From Sipunculus nudus (taxonomy: Eukaryota; Annelida; Sipuncula; Golfingiida; Sipunculidae), in NCBI GenBank assembly GCA_026874595.1, contig CM049306.1:3982019-4046018 (forward strand): DNA of 64,000 nucleotides, in the 5' to 3' direction. Positions 37,267 through 50,209 of the stretch are shown here, in pieces. The position numbers were made by a program, and so were the translations under genes. A model generated the notes under the pieces. It was not told the origin of the DNA, did not search any database, and worked only from the letters and a program-made list of their open reading frames with translations. Position 1 is the stretch's first letter. Each line of letters starts with the position of its first letter.

Positions 37267-40200
37267 GATAAGACACCTACCTATTTATGCTTCAGTATTA
37301 TTTTGTGACCAAAGTAGATAAGACACCTACCTCTTTATGCTTCAGTATTAGTTTGTGGCCAAAGTAGATACACCTACCTATTCATGCTTCAGTATTAGTT
37401 TGTGGCCAAACTAGATAAGACACCTACCTCTTTATGCTTCAGTATTAGTATGTGGCCAAAGTAGATAAGACACCTACCTCTTTATGCTTCAGTATTAGTT
37501 TGTGGCCAAAGTAGATAAGACACCTACCTCTTTATGCTTCAGTATTAATTTGTGACCAAAGTAGATAAGACACCTACCTCTTTATGCTTCAGTATTAGTT
37601 TGTGACCAAAGTAGATAAGACATCTACCTCTTTATGCTTCATTATTAGTATTTGGCCAAAGTAGATAAGACACCTACCTCTTTATGCTTCAGTATTAGTT
37701 TGTTGCCAAAGTAGATAAGACACCTACCTCTTTATGCTTCAGTATTAGTCTGTGGCCAAAGTAGATACACCTACCTATTTATGCTTCAGTTTTAGTATGT
37801 GGCCAAAGTAGATAAGACACCTACCTCTTTATGCTTCAGTATTAGTTTGTGGCCAAAGTAGATAAGACACCTACCTCTTTATGCTTCAGTATTAGTCTGT
37901 GGCCAAAGTAGATACACCTACCTCTTTATGCTTCAGTATTAGTATGTGGCCAAAGTAGATAAGACACCTACCTCTTTATGCTTCAGTATTAGTCTGTGGC
38001 CAAAGTAGATACACCTACCTATTTATGCTTCAGTATTAGTATGTGGCCAAAGTAGATAAGACACCTACCTCTTTATGCTTCAGTATTAGTTTGTGACCAA
38101 AGTAGATAAGACACCTAACTCTTTATGCTTCAGTATTAGTCTGTGGCCAAAGTAGATACACCTACCTCTTTATGCTTCAGTATTAGTATGTGGCCAAAGT
38201 AGATAAAACACCTACCTCTTTATGCTTCAGTATTAGTTTGTGGCCAAAGTAGATACACCTACCTATTCATGCTTCAGTATTAGTTTGTTGCCAAAGTAGA
38301 TAAGACACCTTCCTAGTTATGCTTCAGTATTAGTCTGTGGCCAAAGTAGATAAGACACCTACCTATTTATGCTTCAATATTAGTCTGTGGCCAAAGTAGA
38401 TAAGACACCTACCTCTTTATGCTTCAGTATTAGTTTGTGACCAAAGTATATAAGACACCTACCTCTTTATGCTTCAGTATTAGTTTGTGGCCAAAGAAGA
38501 TAAGACACCTACCTATTTATGCTTCAGTATTAGTTTGTGGCCAAAGTAGATAAGACACCTACCTATTAATGCTTCAGTATTAGTTTGTGGCCAAAGTAGA
38601 TAAGACGTCTACCTCTTTATGCTTCAGTATTAGTTTGTGGCCAAAGTAGATAAGACACCTTCCTCTTTATGCTTCAGTATTAGTTTGTGGCCAAAGTAGA
38701 TAAGACACCTGCCTATTTATGCTTCAGTATTAGTTTGTGGCCAAAGTAGATAAGACACCTACCTCTTTATGCTTCAGTATTAGTCTGTGGCCAAAGTAGA
38801 TAAGACACCTACCTCTCTATGCTTCAGTATTAGTTTTTGGCCAAAGTAGATAAGACACCTACCTCTTTATGCTTCAGTATTAGTTTGTGGCCAAAGTAGA
38901 TAAGACACCTACCTCTTTATGCTTCAGTATTAGTTTGTGACCAAAGTAGATAAGACACCTACCTCTTTATGCTTCAGTATTAGTACGAGGCAAAAGTAGA
39001 TAAGACACCTACCTATTTATGCTTCAGTATTAGTACGTGGCCAAAGTAGATAAGACACCTACCTATTTATGCTTCAGTATTAGTACGTGGCCAAAGTAGA
39101 TAAGACACCTACCTGTTTGTGCTTCAGTATTAGTTTGTGGCCAAAGTAGATAAGACACCTACCTCTTTATGCTTCAGTATTAGTACGTGGCCAAAGTAGA
39201 TAAGACACCTACCTATTTGTGCTTCAGTATTAGTTTGTGGCCAAAGTAGATAAGACACCTACATATTTATGCTTCAGTATTAGTTTGTGACCAAAGTATA
39301 TAAGACACCTACCTCTTTATGCTTCAGTATTAGTTTGTGACCAAAGTAGATAAGACACCTACCTCTTAATGCTTCAGTATTAGTTTGTGGCCAAAGTAGA
39401 TAAGACACCTATTTCTTTATGCTTCAGTATTAGTTTGTGGCCAAAGTAGATAAGACACCTACCTCTTTATGCTTCAGTATTATTTTGTGACCAAAGTAGA
39501 TAAGACACCTCCCTCTTTATGCTTCAGTATTAGTTTGTGGCCAAAGTAGATAAGACACCTATTTCTTTATGCTTCAGTATTAGTTTGTGGCCAAAGTAGA
39601 TAAGACACCTACCTCTTTATGCTTCAGTATTATTTTGTGACCAAAGTAGATAAGACACCTCCCTCTTTATGCTTCAGTATTAGTTTGTGGCCAAAGTAGA
39701 TAAGACACCTACCTCTTTATGCTTCAGTATTAGTATGTGGCCAAAGTAGATAAGACACCTACCTCTTTATGCTTCAGTATTAGTTTGTGGCCAAAGTAGA
39801 TAAGACACCTACCTATTTATGCTTCAGTATTAGTTTGTGGCCAAAGTAGATAAGACACCTATTTCTTTATGCTTCAGTATTAGTTTGTTGCCAAAGTAGA
39901 TAAAACACCTACATAGTTATGCTTCTGTATTAGTTTGTGGCCAAAGTAGATAAGACACCTACCTCTTTATTCTTCAGTATAAGTTTGTGGCCAAAGTAGA
40001 TAAGAAACCTACCTCTTTATGCTTCAGTATAAGTTTGTGACCAAAGTAGATAAGACACCTACCTCTTTATGCTTCAGTATTAGTTTGTGGCCAAAGTAGA
40101 TAAGACACCTACCTCTTTATGCTTCAGTATTAGTATGTGGCCAAAGTAGATAAGACACCTACCTATTTATGCTTCAGTATTAGTTTGTGGCCAAAGTAGA

Positions 40201-40555
40201 TAAGACACCTACCTCTTAATGCTTCAGTATTAGTTTGTGGCCAAAGTAGATAAGACACCTACCTATTTATGCTTCAGTATTAGTTTGCGGCCAAAGTAGA
40301 TAAGACACCTACCTCTTAATGCTTCAGTACTTAGTATGTGTCAAAAGCTTATAAGCCACCTACCTGTTTATGCTTCAGTATTAGTTTGTTGCCAAAGTAG
40401 ATAAGACACCTATATATTTATGCTTCAGGATTGGTTTGTGGCCAAAGTAGATAAGACATCTACTTATTTATGATTCAGTATTAGTTTCTGGCCAAAGTAG
40501 ATAAGACACCTACCTCTTTATGCTTCAGTATTAGTTTGCGGCCACAGTAGATAAG
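37267..40555. repeat. Satellite array between LINE copies 4 and 5
   Basis: About 3.3 kb, no gene. The first kilobase (AAACTAGATAAG, ATTAATTTGTGACC, CATTATTAGTATTTGG, CAGTTTTAGTATG, several 47-bp GATACACC monomers) recurs after copies 5 and 7. The segment at 38.30-38.96 kb copies 35.04-35.70 kb. TACGAGG and TACGTGG monomers with an even 50-bp length appear at 38.99-39.2 kb. Confidence 0.95.
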
Positions 40556-41127
40556 TGATATGATGATATGATATGATATGATATGATATGATAGAGTTCA
40601 TTTATAAAGCGCAAATATAATATACATTTCTATGCGCTGATACAAAGGGTTAAGAAAATAAGTATGTCTTGAGAGCACGCTTAAATGATTCAATATGTGT
40701 ACACGCTCTAACAGAGTCTGGTAAAGAATTCCATGCGGTGGCAGCGTACTTGGAAAATTGTCTGTCACCATATACATTATGGGAGCGAGGTACACAGACT
40801 ATCCTGTGAGCATCAGAAGAACGAAGAGACCTGCGGGGAGAATATTCCACAAACAGTTTGCGCAAATACAGTGGATACAGGCTATCATTCAGCGCTTTAT
40901 ACACCTGTGTGAGGACTTTAAATGTGATTCTCTTTTCGACAGGCAGCCAGTGAAGCTGTCTTAGAACAGGTCCAATGCTGTCGTACTTCCTGGACCTTGT
41001 AAGTAATCGGGCTGATGCGTTTTGTGCAAGTTGGAGGCGATGGATGTTAGCATTGGAAGTTCCAGTTAGCAGGCTGTTGTTGTTGTCCAATCTTGATGTA
41101 ATCAGTGCGTTGATGGTCTTTGCAGCT
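40556..41127 (-). mobile_element. LINE fragment, copy 5 (type B junction)
   Basis: A 572-bp insert between GATAAG at 40550-40555 and 41128-41133, type B, with a 38-nt tail. Its upstream flank reads CATCTACTTATTTATG near 40458 and lacks the GATATCTACC change of the other type B copies. It therefore branched before that change or was converted. Confidence 0.88.
40650..41127 (-). pseudogene. LINE reverse transcriptase C-terminal remnant (copy 5)
   Basis: Open for ~158 codons to TAA at 40650-40652, majority protein version, no ATG. Confidence 0.86.
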
Positions 41128-44100
41128 GATAAGACACCTACCTATTTATGCTTCAGTATTATTTTGTGACCAAAGTAGATAAGACACCTACCTCTTTATG
41201 CTTCAGTATTAGTTTGTGGCCAAAGTAGATACACCTACCTATTCATGCTTCAGTATTAGTTTGTGGCCAAACTAGATAAGACACCTACCTCTTTATGCTT
41301 CAGTATTAGTATGTGGCCAAAGTAGATAAGACACCTACCTCTTTATGCTTCAGTATTAGTTTGTGGCCAAAGTAGATAAGACACCTACCTCTTTATGCTT
41401 CAGTATTAATTTGTGACCAAAGTAGATAAGACACCTACCTCTTTATGCTTCAGTATTAGTTTGTGACCAAAGTAGATAAGACACTTACCTCTTTATGCTT
41501 CAGTATTAGTTTGTTGCCAAAGTAGATAAGAAACCTACCTCTTTATGCTTCAGTATTAGTCTGTGGCCAAAGTAGATACACCTACCTATTTATGCTTCAG
41601 TTTTAGTATGTGGCCAAAGTAGATAAGACACCTACCTCTTTATGCTTCAGTATTAGTTTGTGGCCAAAGTAGATAAGACACCTACCTCTTTATGCTTCAG
41701 TATTAGTCTGTGGCCAAAGTAGATACACCTACCTCTTTATGCTTCAGTATTAGTATGTGGCCAAAGTAGATAAGACACCTACCTCTTTATGCTTCAGTAT
41801 TAGTCTGTGGCCAAAGTAGATACACCTACCTATTTATGCTTCAGTATTAGTATGTGGCCAAAGTAGATAAGACACCTACCTCTTTATGCTTCAGTATTAG
41901 TTTGTGACCAAAGTAGATAAGACACCTAACTCTTTATGCTTCAGTATTAGTCTGTGGCCAAAGTAGATACACCTACCTCTTTATGCTTCAGTATTAGTAT
42001 GTGGCCAAAGTAGATAAAACACCTACCTCTTTATGCTTCAGTATTAGTTTGTGGCCAAAGTAGATACACCTACCTATTCATGCTTCAGTATTAGTTTGTT
42101 GCCAAAGTAGATAAGACACCTACCTATTTATGCTTCAGTATTAGTCTGTGGCCAAAGTAGATAAGACACCTACCTATTTATGCTTCAGTATTAGTCTGTG
42201 GCCAAAGTAGATAAGACACCTACCTCTTTATGCTTCAGTATTAGTTTGTGACCAAAGTAGATAAGACACCTACCTCTTTATGCTTCAGTATTAGTTTGTG
42301 GCCAAAGAAGATAAGACACCTACCTATTTATGCTTCAGTATTAGTTTGTGGCCAAAGTAGATAAGACACCTACCTCTTTATGCTTCAGTATTAGTACGAG
42401 GCCAAAGTAGATAAGACACCTACCTATTTATGCTTCAGTATTAGTACGTGGCCAAAGTAGATAAGACACCTACCTATTTATGCTTCAGTATTAGTACGTG
42501 GCCAAAGTAGATAAGACACCTACCTGTTTGTGCTTCAGTATTAGTTTGTGGCCAAAGTAGATAAGACACCTACCTCTTTATGCTTCAGTATTAGTACGTG
42601 GCCAAAGTAGATAAGACACCTACCTATTTGTGCTTCAGTATTAGTTTGTGGCCAAAGTAGATAAGACACCTACATATTTATGCTTCAGTATTAGTTTGTG
42701 ACCAAAGTAGATAAGACACCTACCTCTTTATGCTTCAGTATTAGTTTGTGACCAAAGTAGATAAGACACCTACCTCTTAATGCTTCAGTATTAGTTTGTG
42801 GCCAAAGTAGATAAGACACCTATTTCTTTATGCTCCAGTATTAGTTTGTGGCCAAAGTAGATAAGACACCTACCTCTTTATGCTTCAGTATTATTTTGTG
42901 ACCAAAGTAGATAAGACACCTCCCTCTTTATGCTTCAGTATTAGTTTGTGGCCAAAGTAGATAAGACACCTATTTCTTTATGCTTCAGTATTAGTTTGTG
43001 GCCAAAGTAGATAAGACACCTACCTCTTTATGCTTCAGTATTATTTTGTGACCAAAGTAGATAAGACACCTCCCTCTTTATGCTTCAGTATTAGTTTGTG
43101 GCCAAAGTAGATAAGACACCTACCTCTTTATGCTTCAGTATTAGTATGTGGCCAAAGTAGATAAGACACCTACATATTTATGCTTCAGTATTAGTTTGTG
43201 GCCAAAGTAGATAAGACACCTACCTATTTATGCTTCAGTATTATTACGTGGCCAAAGTAGATAAGACACCTACCTCTTTATGCTTAAGTATTAGTACGTG
43301 GCGAAAGTAGATAAGACACCTACCTCTTTATGCTTCAGTATTAATTTGTGACCAAAGTAGATAAGACACCTACCTCTTTATGCTTCAGTATTAGTTTGTG
43401 ACCAAAGTAGATAAGACATCTACCTCTTTATGCTTCATTATTAGTATTTGGCCAAAGTAGATAAGACACTTACCTCTTTATGCTTCAGTATTAGTTTGTG
43501 GCCAAAGTAGATAAGACACCTACCTCTTTATGCTTCAGTATTAGTCTGTGGCCAAAGTAGATACACCTACCTATTTATGCTTCAGTTTTAGTATGTGGCC
43601 AAAGTAGATAAGACACCTACCTCTTTATGCTTCAGTATTAGTTTGTGGCCAAAGTAGATAAGACACCTACCTCTTTATGCTTCAGTATTAGTCTGTGGCC
43701 AAAGTAGATACACCTACCTCTTTATGCTTCAGTATTAGTATGTGGCCAAAGTAGATAAGACACCTACCTCTTTATGCTTCAGTATTAGTCTGTGGCCAAA
43801 GTAGATACACCTACCTATTTATGCTTCAGTATTAGTATGTGGCCAAAGTAGATAAGACACCTACCTCTTTATGCTTCAGTATTAGTTTGTGACCAAAGTA
43901 GATAAGACACCTAACTCTTTATGCTTCAGTATTAGTCTGTGGCCAAAGTAGATACACCTACCTCTTTATGCTTCAGTATTAGTATGTGGCCAAAGTAGAT
44001 AAAACACCTACCTCTTTATGCATCAGTATTAGTTTGTGGCCAAAGTAGATACACCTACCTATTCATGCTTCAGTATTAGTTTGTTGCCAAAGTAGATAAG

Positions 44101-47001
44101 ACACCTACCTATTTATGCTTCAGTATTAATCTGTGGCCAAAGTAGATAAGACACCTACCTATTTATGCTTCAGTATTAGTCTGTGGCCAAAGTAGATAAG
44201 ACACCTACCTCTTTATGCTTCAGTATTAGTTTGTGACCAAAGTAGATAAGACACCTACCTCTTTATGCTTCAGTATTAGTTTGTGGCCAAAGAAGATAAG
44301 ACACCTACCTATTTATGCTTCAGTATTAGTTTGTGGCCAAAGTAGATAAGACACCTACCTCTTTATGCTTCAGTATTAGTACGAGGCCAAAGTAGATAAG
44401 ACACCTACCTATTTATGCTTCAGTATTAGTACGTGGCCAAAGTAGATAAGACACCTACCTATTTATGCTTCAGTATTAGTACGTGGCCAAAGTAGATAAG
44501 ACACCTACCTGTTTGTGCTTCAGTATTAGTTTGTGGCCAAAGTAGATAAGACACCTACCTCTTTATGCTTCAGTATTAGTACGTGGCCAAAGTAGATAAG
44601 ACACCTACCTATTTGTGCTTCAGTATTAGTTTGTGGCCAAAGTAGATAAGACACCTACATATTTATGCTTCAGTATTAGTTTGTGACCAAAGTAGATAAG
44701 ACACCTACCTCTTTATGCTTCAGTATTAGTTTGTGACCAAAGTAGATAAGACACCTACCTCTTAATGCTTCAGTATTAGTTTGTGGCCAAAGTAGATAAG
44801 ACACCTATTTCTTTATGCTCCAGTATTAGTTTGTGGCCAAAGTAGATAAGACACCTACCTCTTTATGCTTCAGTATTATTTTGTGACCAAAGTAGATAAG
44901 ACACCTACCTCTTTATGCTTCAGTATTAGTTTGTGACCAAAGTAGATAAGACACCTACCTCTTTATGCTTCAGTATTAGTTTGTGGCCAAAGTAGATAAG
45001 ACACCTACCTATTTATTCTTCAGTATTAGTTTGTGGCCAAAGTAGATAAGACACCTATTTCTTTATGCTTCAGTATTAGTTTGTTGCCAAAGTAGATAAA
45101 ACACCTACATAGTTATGCTTCTGTATTAGTTTGTGGCCAAAGTAGATAAGACATCTACTTCTTTATGCTTCAGTATTAGTTTGTGGCCAAAGAAGATAAG
45201 ACACCTACTTCTTTATGCTTCAGTATTAGTTTGTGGCCAAAGCAGATAAGACACCTACCTATTTATGCTTCAGTATTAGTTTGTGGCCAAAGTAGATAAG
45301 ACATCTACTTCTTAATGCTTCAGTATTAGTTTGTGGCCAAAGTAGATAAGACACCTACCTCTTTATGCTTCAGTATACGTTTGTGGCCAAAGTAGATAAG
45401 AAACCTACCTCTTTATGCTTCAGTATTAGTTTGTGGCCAAAGTAGATAAGACACCTACCTCTTTATGCTTCAGTATTAGTTTGTGGCCAAAGTAGATAAG
45501 ACACCTACCTCTTTATGCTTCAGTATACGTTTGTGGCCAAAGTAGATAAGACACCTACCTCTTTATGATTCAGTATTAGTTTGTGGCCAAAGTAGATAAG
45601 ACACCTACCTCTTAATGCTTCATTATTAGTTTGTGGCCAAAGTAGATAAGACACCTACCTCTTTATGCTTCAGTATTAGTTTGTGGCCAAAGTAGATAAG
45701 ACACCTACCTCTTTATGCTTCAGTATTAGTTTGTGGCCAAAGTAGATAAGACATCTACTTCTTTATGCTTCAGTATTAGTTTGTGGCCAAAGTAGATAAG
45801 ACACCTACCTCTTTATGCTTCAGTATACGTTTGTGGCCAAAGTAGATAAGAAACATACCTCTTTATGCTTCAGTATTAGTTTGTGGCCAAAGTAGATAAG
45901 AAACATACCTCTTTATGCTTCAGTATTAGTTTGTGGCCAAAGTAGATAAGACACCTACCTCTTAATGCTTCAGTATTAGTTTGTGGCCAAAGTAGATAAG
46001 ACACCTACCTCTTTATGCTTCAGTATAAGTTTGTGGCCAAAGTAGATAAGACACCTACCTATTTATGCTTCAGTATTAGTTTGTGGCCAAAGTAGATAAG
46101 ACACCTACCTCTTAATGCTTCAGTATAAGTTTGTGGCCAAAGTAGATAAGAAACCTACCTCTTTATGCTTCAGTATTAGTTTGTGGTCAAAGTAGATAAG
46201 ACACCTACCTCTTTATGCTTCAGTATTAGTTTGTGGCCAAAGTAGATAAGACACCTACCTATTTATGCTTCAGTATTAGTATGTGGCCAAAGTAGATAAG
46301 ACACCTATTTCTTTATGCTTCAGTATTAGTTTGTTGCCAAAGTAGATAAAACACCTACATAGTTATGCTTCTGTATTAGTTTGTGGCCAAAGTAGATAAG
46401 ACACCTACCTCTTTATGCTTCAGTATAAGTTTGTGGCCAAAGTAGATAAGAAACCTACCTCTTTATGCTTCAGTATAAGTTTGTGACCAAAGTAGATAAG
46501 ACACCTACCTCTTTATGCTTCAGTATTAGTTTGTGGCCAAAGTAGATAAGACACCTACCTCTTTATGCTTCAGTATTAGTATGTGGCCAAAGTAGATAAG
46601 ACACCTACCTATTTATGCTTCAGTATTAGTTTGTGGCCAAAGTAGATAAGACACCTACCTATTTATGCTTCAGTATTAGTTTGTGGCCAAAGTAGATAAG
46701 ACACCTACCTTTTTATGCTTCAGTATTAGTTTGCGGCCAAAGTAGATAAGACACCTACCTCTTAATGCTTCAGTACTTAGTATGTGTCAAAAGCTTATAA
46801 GCCACCTACCTGTTTATGCTTCAGTATTAGTTTGTTGCCAAAGTAGATAAGACACCTATATATTTATGCTTCAGGATTGGTTTGTGGCCAAAGTAGATAA
46901 GACATCTACCTATTTATGATTCAGTATTAGTTTCTGGCCAAAGTAGATAAGACACCTACCTCTTTATGCTTCAGTATTAGTTTGCGGCCACAGTAGATAA
47001 G
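41128..47001. repeat. Satellite array between LINE copies 5 and 6
   Basis: About 5.9 kb, no gene. An internal tandem duplication has an offset of 1985 bp: CAGTTTTAG at 41598 and 43583, and TTAGTACGAGG at 42391 and 44376. It spans about 41.4-42.9 kb and 43.3-44.9 kb. The first copy has lost one monomer near 41.48 kb. Rare CTCCAG variants lie at 42834 and 44818. Confidence 0.94.
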
Positions 47002-47583
47002 GGATATGATGATATGATATGATATGATATGATATGATATGATATGATAGAGTTCATTTATAAAGCGCAAATATAATATACATTTCTATGCGCTGATACA
47101 AAGGGTTAAGAAAATAAGTATGTCTTGAGAGCACGCTTAAATGATTCAATATGTGTACACGCTCTAACAGAGTCTGGTAAAGAATTCCATGCGGTGGCAG
47201 CGTACTTGGAAAATTGTCTGTCACCATATACATTATGGGAGCGAGGTACACAGACTATCCTGTGAGCATCAGAAGAACGAAGAGACCTGCGGGGAGAATA
47301 TTCCACAAACAGTTTGCGCAAATACAGTGGATACAGGCTATCATTCAGCGCTTTATACACCTGTGTGAGGACTTTAAATGTGATTCTCTTTTCGACAGGC
47401 AGCCAGTGAAGCTGTCTTAGAACAGGTCCAATGCTGTCGTACTTCCTGGACCTTGTAAGTAATCGGGCTGATGCGTTTTGTGCAAGTTGGAGGCGATGGA
47501 TGTTAGCATTGGAAGTTCCAGTTAGCAGGCTGTTGTTGTTGTCCAATCTTGATGTAATCAGTGCGTTGAGGGTCTTTGCAGCT
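47002..47583 (-). mobile_element. LINE fragment, copy 6 (type A junction)
   Basis: A 582-bp insert between GATAAG at 46996-47001 and 47584-47589. The tail is 48 nt, the longest class and shared only with copy 9. A private GTTGAGGGTC replaces GTTGATGGTC near the truncation end, also shared only with copy 9. Confidence 0.88.
47106..47583 (-). pseudogene. LINE reverse transcriptase C-terminal remnant (copy 6)
   Basis: Open for ~158 codons to TAA at 47106-47108. The GAGGGTC change alters a residue in the first few codons after the truncation (AKT-L in place of AKT-I), upstream of the TTG. No ATG. Confidence 0.85.
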
Positions 47584-49637
47584 GATAAGACACCTACCTA
47601 TTTATGCTTCAGTATTAGTTTGTGGCCAAAGTAGATAAGACACCTACCTCTTTATGCTTCAGTATTAGTTTGTGGCCAAAGTAGATAAAACACCTACCTC
47701 TTTATGCTTCAGTATTAGTTTGTGGCCAAAGTAGATAAGACACCTACCTCTTTATGCTTCAGTATTAGTTTGTGGCCAAAGTAGATAAGACACCTACCTA
47801 TTTATGCTTCAGTATTAGTGTGTGGCCAAAGTAGATAAGACACCTACCTCTTTATACTTCAGTATTAGTTTGTGGCCAAAGTAGATAAGACACCTACCTC
47901 TTTAGGCTTCAGTATTAGTTTGTGGCCAAAGTAGATAAAACACCTACTTCTTTATGCTTCAGTATTAGTTTGTGGCCAAAGTAGATAAGACACCTTCCTA
48001 GTTATGCTTCAGTATTAGTCTGTGGCCAAAGTAGATAAGACACCTACCTATTTATGCTTCAATATTAGTCTGTGGCCAAAGTAGATAAGACACCTACCTC
48101 TTTATGCTTCAGTATTAGTTTGTGACCAAAGTATATAAGACACCTACCTCTTTATGCTTCAGTATTAATTTGTGGCCAAAGAAGATAAGACACCTACCTA
48201 TTTATGCTTCAGTATTAGTTTGTGGCCAAAGTAGATAAGACACCTACCTATTAATGCTTCAGTATTAGTTTGTGGCCAAAGTAGATAAGACGTCTACCTC
48301 TTTATGCTTCAGTATTAGTTTGTGGCCAAAGTAGATAAGACACCTTCCTCTTTATGCTTCAGTATTAGTTTGTGGCCAAAGTAGATGAGACACCTGCCTA
48401 TTTATGCTTCAGTATTAGTTTGTGGCCAAAGTAGATAAGACACCTACCTCTTTATGCTTCAGTATTAGTCTGTGGCCAAAGTAGATAAGACACCTACCTC
48501 TCTATGCTTCAGTATTAGTTTTTGGCCAAAGTAGATAAGACACCTACCTCTTTATGCTTCAGTATTAGTTTGTGGCCAAAGTAGATAAGACACCTACCTC
48601 TTTATGCTTCAGTATTAGTTTGTGACCAAAGTAGATAAGACACCTACCTCTTTATGCTTCAGTATTAGTTTGTGACCAAAGTAGATAAGACACCTAACTC
48701 TTTATGCTTCAGTATTAGTCTGTGGCCAAAGTAGATACACCTACCTCTTTATGCTTCAGTATTAGTATGTGGCCAAAGTAGATAAAACACCTACCTCTTT
48801 ATGCTTCAGTATTAGTTTGTGACCAAAGTAGATAAGACACCTACCTCTTTATGCTTCAGTATTAGTTTGTGGCCAAAGTAGATAAGACACCTACCTATTT
48901 ATGCTTCAGTATTAGTTTGTGGCCAAAGTAGATAAGACACCTATTTCTTTATGCTTCAGTATTAGTTTGTTGCCAAAGTAGATAAAACACCTACATAGTT
49001 ATGCTTCTGTATTAGTTTGTGGCCAAAGTAGATAAGACACCTACCTCTTTATGCTTCAGTATAAGTTTGTGGCCAAAGTAGATAAGAAACCTACCTCTTT
49101 ATGCTTCAGTATAAGTTTGTGACCAAAGTAGATAAGACACCTACCTCTTTATGCTTCAGTATTAGTTTGTGGCCAAAGTAGATAAGACACCTACCTCTTT
49201 ATGCTTCAGTATTAGTATGTGGCCAAAGTAGATAAGACACCTACCTATTTATGCTTCAGTATTAGTTTGTGGCCAAAGTAGATAAGACACCTACCTCTTA
49301 ATGCTTCAGTATTAGTTTGTGGCCAAAGTAGATAAGACACCTACCTATTTATGCTTCAGTATTAGTTTGCGGCCAAAGTAGATAAGACACCTACCTCTTA
49401 ATGCTTCAGTACTTAGTATGTGTCAAAAGCTTATAAGCCACCTACCTGTTTATGCTTCAGTATTAGTTTGTTGCCAAAGTAGATAAGACACCTATATATT
49501 TATGCTTCAGGATTGGTTTGTGGCCAAAGTAGATAAGATATCTACCTATTTATGATTCAGTATTAGTTTCTGGCCAAAGTAGATAAGACACCTACCTCTT
49601 TATGCTTCAGTATTAGTTTGCGGCCACAGTAGATAAG
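47584..49637. repeat. Satellite array between LINE copies 6 and 7
   Basis: About 2.05 kb, no gene. Same block as 34.7-36.7 kb plus one monomer, and the same as 61.8-63.8 kb at an offset of 14,207. Markers are ATTAATTTGTGGCC with AAAGAAG near 48.17 kb and GATGAGACACC near 48.38 kb. Confidence 0.95.
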
Positions 49638-50209
49638 TGATATGATGATATGATATGATATGATATGATATGATAGAGTTCATTTATAAAGCGCAAATAT
49701 AATATACATTTCTATGCGCTGATACAAAGGGTTAAGAAAATAAGTATGTCTTGAGAGCACGCTTAAATGATTCAATATGTGTACACGCTCTAACAGAGTC
49801 TGGTAAAGAATTCCATGCGGTGGCAGCGTACTTGGAAAATTGTCTGTCACCATATACATTATGGGAGCGAGGTACACAGACTATCCTGTGAGCATCAGAA
49901 GAACGAAGAGACCTGCGGGGAGAATATTCCACAAACAGTTTGCGCAAATACAGTGGATACAGGCTATCATTCAGCGCTTTATACACCTGTGTGAGGACTT
50001 TAAATGTGATTCTCTTTTCGACAGGCAGCCAGTGAAGCTGTCTTAGAACAGGTCCAATGCTGTCGTACTTCCTGGACCTTGTAAGTAATCGGGCTGATGC
50101 GTTTTGTGCAAGTTGGAGGCGATGGATGTTAGCATTGGAAGTTCCAGTTAGCAGGCTGTTGTTGTTGTCCAATCTTGATGTAATCAGTGCGTTGATGGTC
50201 TTTGCAGCT
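49638..50209 (-). mobile_element. LINE fragment, copy 7 (type B junction)
   Basis: A 572-bp insert between GATAAG at 49632-49637 and 50210-50215, type B first base T, with a 38-nt tail. The upstream flank has GATAAGATATCTACC near 49534. It is 2626 bp after copy 6. Copies 9 and 10 show the same spacing. Confidence 0.88.
49732..50209 (-). pseudogene. LINE reverse transcriptase C-terminal remnant (copy 7)
   Basis: Open for ~158 codons to TAA at 49732-49734, majority protein version, no ATG. Confidence 0.86.

Larger units (their letters stand above)
41300..49793. repeat. Large direct duplication, copy 1 (partner at 55507-64000)
   Basis: Every private variant I checked recurs exactly 14,207 bp later: AACACTTACC with AAGAAACC near 41.48 kb, TGCTCCAG at 42.83 kb, TATTAATCTG at 44.12 kb, the 48-nt LINE tail, GTTGAGGGTC in the LINE, ATTAATTTGTGGCC near 48.17 kb and GATGAGACACCTGCC near 48.38 kb. 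I saw no length difference over ~8.5 kb. The partner is cut by the window end. Confidence 0.9.
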